This document shows positions 1-6,333 of a stretch of 8,786 nucleotides of DNA, piece after piece. Numbering within the stretch: the stretch's first letter is position 1; every line of letters begins with the position of its first letter. A model generated the notes under the pieces. It was given only the letters and a program-made list of their open reading frames with translations. It had not been told where the DNA came from and ran no database searches. This DNA comes from Sediminibacterium ginsengisoli (GTDB lineage: Bacteria; Bacteroidota; Bacteroidia; Chitinophagales; Chitinophagaceae). The stretch spans positions 1 through 8,786 of the forward strand of contig CALPLN020000077.1 in NCBI GenBank assembly GCA_943324415.2, in the 5' to 3' direction. A program made the translations under genes and the position numbers.

Positions 1-1031
1 ATTGGAATAAATAATAAATTTTTATCAGTGATATGCGGGAAGATCAGTAAGCCAACGGCTGCCATGATCAAGCAAATCACATGAATCATTTTTGGGCTCA
101 TTTTTTTTGCCAACCAAAGTAAAAAAAACGCAGACAAGAAAGTAACGATATTGTACCAGCCATTCACCAATCCAGACCAAGCTACAGCATCTTCATAAGC
201 TGGATTGTTTTGATAGACTGTGGTATTCCAAACAGATTTCGCAATACTTTTTGATGCGTTTTGCCAGTAACAAAAAAGGGCATACCATTGAAATAAGTAG
301 ACCAATGCCAATTGCCACATCACTTTAGGCATATCTACAATTGCAGAACTAATTTCTTTGAATGGTGTGAAAATATTTATTTTCTCCGCTTTTAAAGCGG
401 CAAGTTCTTCGGCTGTAGGAGGAATCTCAGGCGTTTTGAATACAGACCAGCCTACTGTTGCAATGGAACAAACACTACCTAAAAAGAAAGACGCGTAAAC
501 CCAATAAGGTAGGCTGCCAAAACTGCCTGGTATATGTTCTCTGAAAAAGTATAAAGAAATATTGGCAAGCGTAATCCCTAAGCCTGTAAAAAAACTTTGC
601 GTTAAAAAACCTGAAGCATGTTGTTCACTTGGCAGTTTGTCAGCGATGAATGCTCTATAAGGTTCCATAGCAGTATTGTTGGCTGCATCCAAAACCCATA
701 ATAAACCTACCGCCATCCACAAAGCACTACTAAAAGGGTAAAGAAATAAACAGATGCTACATAATAAAGCACCAATTAAAAAATAAGGCTTGCGTCTCCC
801 GAATCTTGGCGACCAGGTTTTGTCACTCATCGCACCAATGATGGGCTGAATTAACAAGCCTGTCATTGGACCTGCTAAATTAAGTAGGGGTATTTGGTCT
901 GGACTTGCGCCCAACATATCATAAATAGGGTTTACAGCAGATTGTTGCAATCCGAAACTGTATTGAATTCCAAAAAAACCAACATTCATGTTGATGATCT
1001 GCGAAAAGGATAACCTTGGTTTAAAAGACAT
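1..1031 (-). CDS. MFS sugar transporter, SLC45/GPH-like (partial, C-terminus missing)
   Basis: The minus strand is open from an ATG at 1031 to the left edge, giving 343 residues without a stop. This is an inner-membrane symporter of the major facilitator superfamily. About nine hydrophobic segments are visible, near residues 13-30, 50-68, 82-102, 104-122, 142-163, 174-197, 237-257, 284-308 and 315-333. A long hydrophilic loop follows the sixth. The loop after helix 2 carries RFGRRKP (residues 76-82), and helix 4 runs into LDAANNTAMEPYRAF (114-128). Both resemble the signatures of sucrose/maltose proton symporters (SLC45, GPH family), so an alpha-glucoside or similar sugar is the inferred substrate. 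No sugar-hydrolase gene is visible beside it to narrow the substrate. The start gives a natural short cytoplasmic N-terminus; the next methionine (residue 15) would cut into helix 1. Roughly three helices are missing beyond the edge. Transporter call is firm, substrate is not. Confidence 0.85.
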   Translation of the reverse strand, partial: MSFKPRLSFSQIINMNVGFFGIQYSFGLQQSAVNPIYDMLGASPDQIPLLNLAGPMTGLLIQPIIGAMSDKTWSPRFGRRKPYFLIGALLCSICLFLYPFSSALWMAVGLLWVLDAANNTAMEPYRAFIADKLPSEQHASGFLTQSFFTGLGITLANISLYFFREHIPGSFGSLPYWVYASFFLGSVCSIATVGWSVFKTPEIPPTAEELAALKAEKINIFTPFKEISSAIVDMPKVMWQLALVYLFQWYALFCYWQNASKSIAKSVWNTTVYQNNPAYEDAVAWSGLVNGWYNIVTFLSAFFLLWLAKKMSPKMIHVICLIMAAVGLLIFPHITDKNLLFIP

Positions 1032-1058
1032 AATTGGGTATTTAAGCAATGCGTTCTC

Positions 1059-1066
1059 TAAATATA
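1059..1066 (-). promoter_or_regulatory. Possible -7 element for the MFS transporter gene
   Basis: Read on the minus strand this is TATATTTA, one base from the Bacteroidota -7 consensus TAnnTTTG. It lies 27 bases upstream of the transporter ATG, which would give a leader of about 20 bases. No convincing TTTG appears in the -33 position, so this is a weak call based on one motif and position. Confidence 0.3.
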
Positions 1067-1151
1067 GTGATTTTGTCATTTTACCTAAATTTTGTGGCAG
1101 CTTAATTCCACATTTTAGGTCTATTTTTTTAGTGCAAACCTTTGCGCTTTG

Positions 1152-1159
1152 TATCTTTG
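1152..1159 (+). promoter_or_regulatory. Likely -7 promoter element for the YcxB-like gene
   Basis: TATCTTTG matches the Bacteroidota -7 consensus TAnnTTTG exactly. It ends 23 bases before the ATG at 1183, so the leader would be about 17 bases. It sits inside the upstream in-frame extension of this gene and therefore argues that translation starts at 1183, not at 988. A -33 TTTG is not clear; only a T-tract at 1124-1130 is near that position. Confidence 0.5.
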
Positions 1160-1182
1160 CGATCATTCGATACTTTTACCCT

Positions 1183-1647
1183 ATGTCCATTCAAATTCAA
1201 TATCAAAAAGCACAAGTCATACAAGGCCTCAGATATCATTTTATCAAGCAATCTGAGATCAAAGGTTTAATGCTAATTGTAAATCTGTATGCTATTGTCA
1301 CTGCGGTGTTATTGTTGTATAAAAAAATCAGGCCCGAGCTATTTTTGTTGGGTTCTTTGTTATGGATTGTGTTGATGGTGTTTTTTTGGTATCTCTTGCC
1401 TTGGCTGTTTTATAGAAGAACCTTATTGTTTAAACAAGACTGGGTTTTTAATTTCAATCATACAGGTGCCAGTATTGAATCAGACAATGGAAGGGCGGAA
1501 TGGGCTTGGTCCGAAGTGACTCGTTTTTTTGAAAGCCCTTTATTTTTTCATGTCTATTTTGCACCAAAATCCTTTTTCATCCTTCCTAAAACGCATTTTA
1601 GCTTCGAAGAACAGCAGTTAATTAGAAGCTATTTCAAAAAAAATTAG
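1183..1647 (+). CDS. Small membrane protein with YcxB-like C-terminal domain
   Basis: A 154-residue protein with two transmembrane helices, about residues 28-46 and 52-74, separated by a short charged turn (KKIRPE). A basic cytoplasmic stretch (YRRTLLFK) follows, then a soluble C-terminal half. That half has an FNHTGASIES strand, a WAWSEVTRFFES segment and a FFILPK segment. Two helices followed by a strand-rich tail with a W-S-x-V motif and a late LPK is the layout of YcxB-like proteins, whose function is unknown. The frame stays open upstream to an ATG at 988. That extension overlaps the start of the divergent transporter and contains an exact TAnnTTTG promoter element, so I chose the ATG at 1183. 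It probably forms its own transcript between the transporter and acpP. The family call is from pattern recognition and is moderate; gene reality is good. Confidence 0.7.
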   Translation: MSIQIQYQKAQVIQGLRYHFIKQSEIKGLMLIVNLYAIVTAVLLLYKKIRPELFLLGSLLWIVLMVFFWYLLPWLFYRRTLLFKQDWVFNFNHTGASIESDNGRAEWAWSEVTRFFESPLFFHVYFAPKSFFILPKTHFSFEEQQLIRSYFKKN

Positions 1648-1770
1648 CAATTGTTAGTATTTCCAGGCTCATTTAGGCCTTAAATAGCCTTAAAAAAGCA
1701 GATATTACAGAAGATTGTAAAATGTGAAAACAAAAAAGCAAATAAACTATTGGTATTTTAACAAAAAGTA

Positions 1771-1778
1771 TATTTTTG
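1771..1778 (+). promoter_or_regulatory. Promoter -7 element for acpP
   Basis: TATTTTTG is an exact match to the Bacteroidota -7 consensus TAnnTTTG. It ends 24 bases before the acpP ATG. A TTGG at 1750-1753 is about 18 bases upstream and could serve as a degenerate -33 box. The leader would be about 18-20 bases, A-rich, with no Shine-Dalgarno sequence. This would drive acpP and, by readthrough of the following hairpin, fabF and rnc. Confidence 0.6.
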
Positions 1779-1802
1779 CCGCGTAAACAAAAACCTTTTA
1801 CA

Positions 1803-2039
1803 ATGTCAGACATCGCAACTAGAGTTAAAAAAATTATCGTTGACAAATTGGGTGTTGATGAAGCAGAAGTTACAAACGAAGCTTCATTTACAAATGATTT
1901 GGGCGCGGATTCATTAGACACAGTGGAATTAATCATGGAATTCGAAAAGGAGTTCAACATTTCTATTCCAGACGAACAAGCAGAAACTATTACTACTGTT
2001 GGTCAAGCTGTTGCTTATTTAGAAGAGCACGCAAAATAA
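1803..2039 (+). CDS. acpP: Acyl carrier protein
   Basis: A 78-residue acidic protein, the usual length for type II acyl carrier protein. It carries acyl chains in the cytoplasm as thioesters on a 4'-phosphopantetheine arm during fatty acid synthesis. The arm attaches to the serine of the conserved GADSLDTVELIMEFE motif, here Ser37, at the start of helix II. The N-terminal VKKIIVDKLGVDEAEV and C-terminal VGQAVAYLEEH segments are also typical. An in-frame TTG at 1776 would add nine residues, but it lies inside the TATTTTTG promoter element and adds an untypical basic leader, so the ATG at 1803 is preferred. fabF follows after 97 bases, an order common in bacteria. A hairpin in that gap may let acpP be expressed above fabF. 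Identity is near certain. Confidence 0.97.
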   Translation: MSDIATRVKKIIVDKLGVDEAEVTNEASFTNDLGADSLDTVELIMEFEKEFNISIPDEQAETITTVGQAVAYLEEHAK

Positions 2040-2079
2040 TAAATACTATTATTTTAGAAGCTGAACCTTCGGCATATTT

Positions 2080-2115
2080 AATCCGCCTTTTTGAGCCTTG
2101 CTTTAAAGGCGGATT
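2080..2115 (+). terminator. Hairpin between acpP and fabF (possible attenuator or partial terminator)
   Basis: AATCCGCCTTT (2080-2090) and AAAGGCGGATT (2105-2115) form a perfect 11-bp inverted repeat around a 14-base loop. The downstream bases are T-rich but broken (CTTATTTTA), so this looks like a leaky terminator, an attenuator or an RNA-stabilising stem more than a full stop. No TAnnTTTG element is seen between it and fabF, so fabF probably depends on readthrough. Confidence 0.6.
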
Positions 2116-2136
2116 CTTATTTTAAAAACATTTCAC

Positions 2137-3390
2137 ATGCAAGCTAGACGTATTGTAGTTACAGGAATCGGTGCCCTTACTCCTATAGGGAATAATGTAG
2201 AAACGTATTGGAACAATCTAATTAATGGCGTTTCTGGTGCAGATATGATTACGCAATTTGATGCGTCTAAGTTTAAGACAAGATTTGCATGTGAAATCAA
2301 GGGCTTTGATCCTACCGAATTCATGGATCGTAAAGAAGCTAGAAAACTAGACCGTTTTGCACAGATAGCATTGGTAGCAAGTGATCAGGCGGTGTTGGAT
2401 GCGGGTATTACAAAAGACAATGTGGATCATGATAGAGTAGGTGTGATTTTCGCAAGTGGTATTGGAGGCTTAACCACGTTCACAGAAGAGGTAACGAATT
2501 TTGTGCATGGGGATGGCACTCCGAGGTTCAATCCTTTCTTTATCCCAAAAATGATTTTGGATATTGCAGCAGGACAAATTTCGATGAAACATGGATTTAG
2601 AGGACCAAACTATGCTGTTGTAAGTGCTTGTGCATCAAGTACAAATGCGATCATCTCTGCAATGGACAATTTAAAACTAGGAAAAGCAGATATTATTATC
2701 ACTGGCGGATCTGAATCAGTGATTGGTGTTGCGGGTATGGGTGGATTCAACGCGATGAAGGCAATGAGTGAACGCAACGATGATCCAAAAACAGCCAGCC
2801 GTCCTTATGATAAAGACCGTGACGGATTTATCATGGGCGAAGCGAGTGGGGTGTTGGTATTAGAAGAATTAGAGCATGCGATTCGTCGTGGTGCAAAAAT
2901 ATATTGTGAAGTAGTGGGCGGCGGCGCTACAGCAGATGCCTATCACTTAACAGCACCACATCCAGAAGGGTTGGGCGCAAGAAACGTGATGAATGCGGCA
3001 TTAAGAGATGCAGGCATGCAGGCCAATGAAATTGATTATATCAATACACATGGAACTTCAACACCATTGGGGGATATTGCAGAAGCAAAAGCCATCACAG
3101 AAGTGTTCGGAGAACATGCGTATCATTTAAATATTAGCTCTACTAAGTCAATGACTGGTCATTGCTTGGGTGCTGCAGGTGTGATTGAAGCCATCGCTTG
3201 TATTCAAACAGTCATACATGATATCATCCCTCCAACAATCAATCACTTTACAGATGATCCAGATTTAGATCCACGCTTAAATTTCACTTTCAATAAAGCA
3301 GAAAAACGCGTTGTCAATGCAGCTTTAAGTAACACATTTGGTTTTGGTGGTCACAATGCTTGTGTGATTGTTAAGAAATACAAAGCTTAA
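2137..3390 (+). CDS. fabF: Beta-ketoacyl-ACP synthase II
   Basis: A 417-residue condensing enzyme of full family length. It elongates acyl-ACP by decarboxylative condensation with malonyl-ACP in the cytoplasm. The catalytic triad is visible: Cys165 in SACASSTNAI, His305 in NTHGTSTPLGD and His342 in MTGHCLGAAG, with Lys337 in SSTKSMTG. The glycine-rich FGFGGHN (residues 401-407) near the C-terminus and the N-terminal RRIVVTGIGALTPIG are also family hallmarks. KasA/FabF-type enzymes have this length and a Cys-His-His set, which separates them from FabH (Cys-His-Asn). The ATG at 2137 places the first beta strand right after the start, as usual. It sits downstream of acpP across a hairpin and 11 bases upstream of rnc, so cotranscription is likely. 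Nothing is missing or unusual in the protein. Confidence 0.97.
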   Translation: MQARRIVVTGIGALTPIGNNVETYWNNLINGVSGADMITQFDASKFKTRFACEIKGFDPTEFMDRKEARKLDRFAQIALVASDQAVLDAGITKDNVDHDRVGVIFASGIGGLTTFTEEVTNFVHGDGTPRFNPFFIPKMILDIAAGQISMKHGFRGPNYAVVSACASSTNAIISAMDNLKLGKADIIITGGSESVIGVAGMGGFNAMKAMSERNDDPKTASRPYDKDRDGFIMGEASGVLVLEELEHAIRRGAKIYCEVVGGGATADAYHLTAPHPEGLGARNVMNAALRDAGMQANEIDYINTHGTSTPLGDIAEAKAITEVFGEHAYHLNISSTKSMTGHCLGAAGVIEAIACIQTVIHDIIPPTINHFTDDPDLDPRLNFTFNKAEKRVVNAALSNTFGFGGHNACVIVKKYKA

Positions 3391-3401
3391 CAAAGCATCT
3401 C

Positions 3402-4112
3402 GTGAAACGCTTATACCATCTAATTTTTTCTTTCAGGAAATCTGAATTCGAAAAAAGTGTCTACCTATTGATTGGCTATCGAACAACAAAAATGGTGTTA
3501 TTTCATACGGCATTGAATCATCGTTCAATTAAAGACAATCCGTCTGAGAACAATGAAAGAATGGAGTTTTTAGGGGATGCAATTATTAGCTCTGTTGTTG
3601 CTGAATACCTATTTAAAAAGTATCCCTATAAAGGAGAAGGCTTTTTGACCGAGATGCGAAGTAAGATGGTCAATAGGCAACAGTTAAATCATATTGCCAT
3701 TCAGATGGGATTGAAAAGAATGACGCGCTTTAATAAATTAGATGGAGGATTAAAGAGCAGTCAGATCTTTGGCAATACGCTAGAAGCCTTAGTGGGCGCC
3801 ATTTACCTTGATAAGCAATATAATTTTACAAAAAAGTGGATCATTGAAAAAATGATTCAGCCTTATTTGTTCATGGATGAATTGGAACAGATAGACATCA
3901 ATATTAAAAACAAAATCATCGGCTGGGCATTGAAGCAAGGAAAGCAAATTGATTTTGTTTTAGCGGATGAAAAGTTGGAAGGAAGGAGAAGATTATTCAC
4001 CATTGATATTGTCATAGACGGCGAAGTGATCACTTCTCAAAAAGGGTACACAAAAAAAGACGCGAGTCAAATTGCAGCACAAAAAGCCATCGAGATTTTA
4101 CAAATTACCTAG
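3402..4112 (+). CDS. rnc: Ribonuclease III
   Basis: A 236-residue double-strand-specific endoribonuclease that matures rRNA and cuts structured mRNA. The catalytic domain covers about residues 15-155 and the RNA-binding domain about 167-235. The signature NERMEFLGDA gives Glu52, Glu55 and Asp59, matching E. coli Glu38, Glu41 and Asp45. The second cluster reads GNTLEALVGAIYLD: Glu128 matches the essential E. coli Glu117, but the position of Asp114 is Asn125. The dsRNA-binding domain is divergent but recognisable (NKIIGWALKQGK ... GYTKKDASQIAAQKAIEIL). The start is GTG, 11 bases after fabF. The next candidate, ATG at 3492, would remove 30 residues including part of the first catalytic-domain helix, and no other upstream start exists before a stop at 3372. 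The stop lies 5 bp from the stop of the opposing mce gene. Confidence 0.94.
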   Translation: MKRLYHLIFSFRKSEFEKSVYLLIGYRTTKMVLFHTALNHRSIKDNPSENNERMEFLGDAIISSVVAEYLFKKYPYKGEGFLTEMRSKMVNRQQLNHIAIQMGLKRMTRFNKLDGGLKSSQIFGNTLEALVGAIYLDKQYNFTKKWIIEKMIQPYLFMDELEQIDINIKNKIIGWALKQGKQIDFVLADEKLEGRRRLFTIDIVIDGEVITSQKGYTKKDASQIAAQKAIEILQIT

Positions 4113-4117
4113 AACGT

Positions 4118-4522
4118 TTATACTTGAGTTTGGCAAAGTTCAATCAAGACGCCATTGGTGTCTTTTGGATGAACAAAGCAGACCCATTTTTGATCGGCCC
4201 CCATTTTTGGCACATCATTGAGTAAAGTGAAGCCTTCATTTTTCAACCTTTCCATTTCGGCTTGAATGTCAGGAACTTCAAAAGCAATATGGTGTAATCC
4301 TTCCCCCTTTTTAACTAAAAATTTAGCAATGACTCCATTGGGATCTAAGCTTTCTAACAATTCGATTTTGGCTCCATTCTGTAGAAAAAAAGCGGTATCT
4401 ACCTGCTCTCCAGCGACTTGCTCTGTTTTGTAGCATTTGCTGCCAAGTAGGCGTTCATACAAAGGAATACTTGTTTTTAGGCTATTCACTGCAATGCCAA
4501 TATGGTCCACCTTATAATCCAT
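4118..4522 (-). CDS. mce: Methylmalonyl-CoA epimerase
   Basis: A 134-residue vicinal-oxygen-chelate (glyoxalase-fold) enzyme that interconverts the (2R) and (2S) epimers of methylmalonyl-CoA, linking propionyl-CoA and succinyl-CoA metabolism. Two beta-alpha-beta modules are visible: residues 1-58, with DHIGIAV at 6-12 and KIELLES at 52-58, and 74-130, with GLHHIAFEVPDI and HPKDTNGVLIELC. The expected metal ligands are His7, Glu54 (a Gln in the Propionibacterium enzyme), one of His77/His78 and Glu128. The late HPKxTxGVLIEL motif favours the epimerase over other members of this superfamily. The ATG at 4522 puts the first strand at the N-terminus, as usual. It is a single gene, divergent from iscS and convergent with rnc, and no methylmalonyl-CoA mutase gene is visible here. 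Confidence 0.93.
   Translation of the reverse strand: MDYKVDHIGIAVNSLKTSIPLYERLLGSKCYKTEQVAGEQVDTAFFLQNGAKIELLESLDPNGVIAKFLVKKGEGLHHIAFEVPDIQAEMERLKNEGFTLLNDVPKMGADQKWVCFVHPKDTNGVLIELCQTQV
4146..4166 (+). terminator. Possible rnc terminator hairpin inside the 3' end of mce
   Basis: AAGACGCC (4146-4153) and GGTGTCTT (4157-4164) form an 8-bp stem with one G-T wobble and a 3-base loop, running into a short T run (4163-4166). It starts 33 bases past the rnc stop and reads correctly for plus-strand transcription. It lies within the conserved KDTNGVLI codons of mce, so it may be fortuitous. Confidence 0.3.
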
Positions 4523-4597
4523 CTGTACTTGTTTTACGAATTGGGAAAAAATTGCCGCCTAAAGCTAACGAAATCCTACATATTGATGTTCAATCTT

Positions 4598-4605
4598 TAA
4601 CTTTG
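4598..4605 (+). promoter_or_regulatory. Likely -7 promoter element for iscSUA
   Basis: TAACTTTG matches TAnnTTTG exactly and ends 28 bases before the iscS ATG, giving a leader of about 22 bases. The -33 region is not obvious; the nearest TTG (4583-4585) is too close. Position and motif support it as the operon promoter. Confidence 0.5.
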
Positions 4606-4615
4606 TGGTCTTAGA

Positions 4616-4623
4616 CAAATATA
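4616..4623 (-). promoter_or_regulatory. Candidate -7 promoter element for mce
   Basis: Read on the minus strand this is TATATTTG, an exact TAnnTTTG match. It would give mce a leader of nearly 90 bases. Its upstream half lies within the first codons of iscS, and no TTTG is seen there at -33. It overlaps the predicted initiation region of the iscS promoter. Confidence 0.4.
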
Positions 4624-4633
4624 AAATAGAACT

Positions 4634-5851
4634 ATGTTAAAATTACCAATTTATCTTGACCATAATTCAACTACCCCAATGGATCCTAGGGTTTTGGAGG
4701 CAATGATTCCTTATTTCACTGAAAATTTCGGAAACGCAGCAAGTAGGAACCATTCTTTCGGATGGCATGCAGAGGAGGCAGTAGATTATGCACGTGAGCA
4801 AATCGCTCAATTAATTGGTGCAGATCCAAAAGAAATCATCTTCACTTCAGGTGCAACAGAGGGAGACAACTTGGGTATCAAGGGTGTGTACGAAATGTAC
4901 GCAAGCAAGGGCAACCATATTATCACTTGTACTACGGAGCATAAAGCGGTGTTAGATACTTGTAAGCACTTAGAAAAATTAGGTGCAGAAGTAACGTATT
5001 TAGAAGTACAACCTGACGGTTTGATTGATTTAAAAGAATTAGAAGCCGCAATGAGACCAACCACGATCTTGGTTGCTATCATGTATGCAAATAATGAGAT
5101 TGGTGTAATACAACCAGTTAAGGAAATTAGCGCAATTGCTAAAAAACACGGTGCATTGTTCTTTACAGATGCGGTACAAGCAGTTGGCAAAATACCGGTA
5201 GATGTGAATGCGGATGGCATCGACTTGATGGCTTTTACAGCGCACAAAATGTACGGACCTAAAGGCGTTGGTGCATTGTATGTTCGTCGTAAAAATCCAA
5301 GAGTAAAAGTAACTGCACAAGTAGATGGTGGTGGACACGAGAGAGGAATGCGTAGTGGAACCTTGAACGTGCCAGGTATTGTTGGTTTTGGTAAAGCATG
5401 TGAATTAGCAAGAGTAGAAATGGCTGCTGATACAGCGCGTATTTCTAAATTAAGAGATAAATTAGAAAATGCATTAAAGCAAATCGACGAGTCTTATGTG
5501 AATGGAAATCCATCACACCGTTTGCCGCATGTAAGCAATATTTCTTTCAAATACGTAGAAGGTGAAGGTTTGATGATGGGCTTTAACCAAGACATCGCAT
5601 TGTCTTCTGGTTCAGCTTGTACCTCAGCTTCATTAGAGCCTAGTTATGTTTTGAAGGCTTTAGGCTTAGGGGATGACTTAGCACATAGTTCATTGCGTTT
5701 TGGCTTAGGAAGATATACTACAGAAGAGCAAATCGATTTTACAATCAAAGCGGTAACTGATACTGTGTTGAAATTAAGAGAGATGAGCCCATTGTGGGAA
5801 ATGTTCAAAGAAGGAATCGATATTGATTCAATTCAATGGGCGCATCACTAA
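4634..5851 (+). CDS. iscS: Cysteine desulfurase IscS
   Basis: A 405-residue pyridoxal-phosphate enzyme, nearly the length of E. coli IscS (404). It takes sulfur from cysteine, leaving alanine, and passes it as a persulfide to IscU and other acceptors. Visible residues are His103 (TEHKAV), Asp179 and Gln182 (FTDAVQAVGK), the cofactor lysine Lys205 (TAHKMYGPKG) and the mobile-loop Cys329 in SSGSACTSASLEPS. The long loop and the C-terminal SPLWEMFKEGIDIDSIQWAHH-like ending, residues 385-405, mark the group I IscS/Nfs1 type as found in proteobacteria and mitochondria; SufS and NifS-like paralogues lack this ending. The start gives KLPIYLDHNSTTPMDP, the normal N-terminus. iscU follows after 57 bases and iscA after that, so it heads a three-gene operon. 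Assignment is firm. Confidence 0.96.
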   Translation: MLKLPIYLDHNSTTPMDPRVLEAMIPYFTENFGNAASRNHSFGWHAEEAVDYAREQIAQLIGADPKEIIFTSGATEGDNLGIKGVYEMYASKGNHIITCTTEHKAVLDTCKHLEKLGAEVTYLEVQPDGLIDLKELEAAMRPTTILVAIMYANNEIGVIQPVKEISAIAKKHGALFFTDAVQAVGKIPVDVNADGIDLMAFTAHKMYGPKGVGALYVRRKNPRVKVTAQVDGGGHERGMRSGTLNVPGIVGFGKACELARVEMAADTARISKLRDKLENALKQIDESYVNGNPSHRLPHVSNISFKYVEGEGLMMGFNQDIALSSGSACTSASLEPSYVLKALGLGDDLAHSSLRFGLGRYTTEEQIDFTIKAVTDTVLKLREMSPLWEMFKEGIDIDSIQWAHH

Positions 5852-5908
5852 AAAATGTGGTCACTAAAAAGTGCAGCATTAATAATTAACAATTAAAAAT
5901 TTACGATC

Positions 5909-6325
5909 ATGGCATATTCAGATAAAGTAATCGATCATTATTCTAATCCTAAAAATGTAGGAACATTAGACAAGTCTTCTAAAACAGTGGGTACCGGTTT
6001 AGTGGGTGCTCCAGAATGTGGCGACGTAATGCGTTTGCAAATCGAAGTAGATGACGCTACTGGTATCATCACAGACGCAAAATTCAAAACATTCGGTTGT
6101 GGTTCTGCAATTGCTTCTTCTTCTTTAGCTACAGAGTGGTTAAAGGGTAAATCAGTTGACGAAGCGGTTAAAATCGACAACATGGATTTAGTAGAAGAAT
6201 TAAATTTGCCTCCAGTTAAGATTCACTGTTCAGTATTAGCAGAAGATGCTATTAAAGCAGCAATCAATGACTACCGTTCAAAAAATGGTTTGGAGCAATT
6301 GGTATTTGAAGAGCGTATTCACTAA
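5909..6325 (+). CDS. iscU: Iron-sulfur cluster scaffold protein IscU
   Basis: A 138-residue scaffold on which [2Fe-2S] clusters are built from iron and IscS-derived sulfur. The ligand residues are all present: Cys37 and Asp39 in GAPECGDVM, Cys64 in FGCGSAIASSS, and His106 and Cys107 in KIHCSVLAEDAI. LPPVK (residues 100-104), the motif bound by the Hsp70 HscA in the Isc system, is intact, although no hscA or hscB is in this window. The protein is about 10 residues longer than E. coli IscU (128), mainly in a C-terminal tail ending FEERIH. It starts YSDKVIDHYSNPKNVG, the expected N-terminus. It lies 57 bases after iscS and 8 bases before iscA, so tight cotranscription with iscA is likely. SufU is excluded because the sequence lacks its insertion and has the LPPVK motif. 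Confidence 0.96.
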   Translation: MAYSDKVIDHYSNPKNVGTLDKSSKTVGTGLVGAPECGDVMRLQIEVDDATGIITDAKFKTFGCGSAIASSSLATEWLKGKSVDEAVKIDNMDLVEELNLPPVKIHCSVLAEDAIKAAINDYRSKNGLEQLVFEERIH

Positions 6326-6333
6326 TTGACAAC

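Larger units (their letters stand above)
4523..4633. promoter_or_regulatory. Divergent mce/iscS intergenic region
   Basis: This 111-bp gap separates the start codons of mce (minus) and iscS (plus) and must hold both promoters. It contains exact TAnnTTTG elements on each strand, described separately, whose centres are only 18 bp apart. I saw no convincing operator palindrome and no IscR-type site. Confidence 0.6.

Noticed and set aside
1648..1770. AGGC/GCCT inverted repeat near 1675-1690 as a terminator for the YcxB-like gene
   Set aside because: The stem is only 4 bp with no T run directly after it. The rest of this gap is AT-rich with nothing else recognisable.
1776..1802. Nine-residue N-terminal extension of acyl carrier protein from a TTG codon
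   Set aside because: The TTG is part of the TATTTTTG promoter element, and ACP normally begins as at the ATG at 1803.
1673..1960. Minus-strand open frame over the acpP promoter and 5' half
   Set aside because: It overlaps acpP and its promoter, has no family resemblance and is explained by the antisense of acpP.
2133..2324. Minus-strand open frame at the start of fabF
   Set aside because: It is a short antisense shadow of fabF.
4807..5247. Minus-strand open frame of 146 codons within iscS
   Set aside because: It lies wholly inside the well-supported iscS gene on the other strand, has no recognisable motif, and is rich in residues typical of antisense translation.
5039..5338. Minus-strand open frame of 99 codons within iscS
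   Set aside because: It is an antisense shadow of conserved iscS codons and overlaps another such frame.
5852..5908. CACT/AGTG stem in the iscS-iscU gap as a regulatory hairpin
   Set aside because: A 4-bp stem is too short, and it is explained by the local duplication around the iscS stop.
5938..6183. Minus-strand open frame within iscU
   Set aside because: It is an antisense shadow of iscU with no motif of its own.
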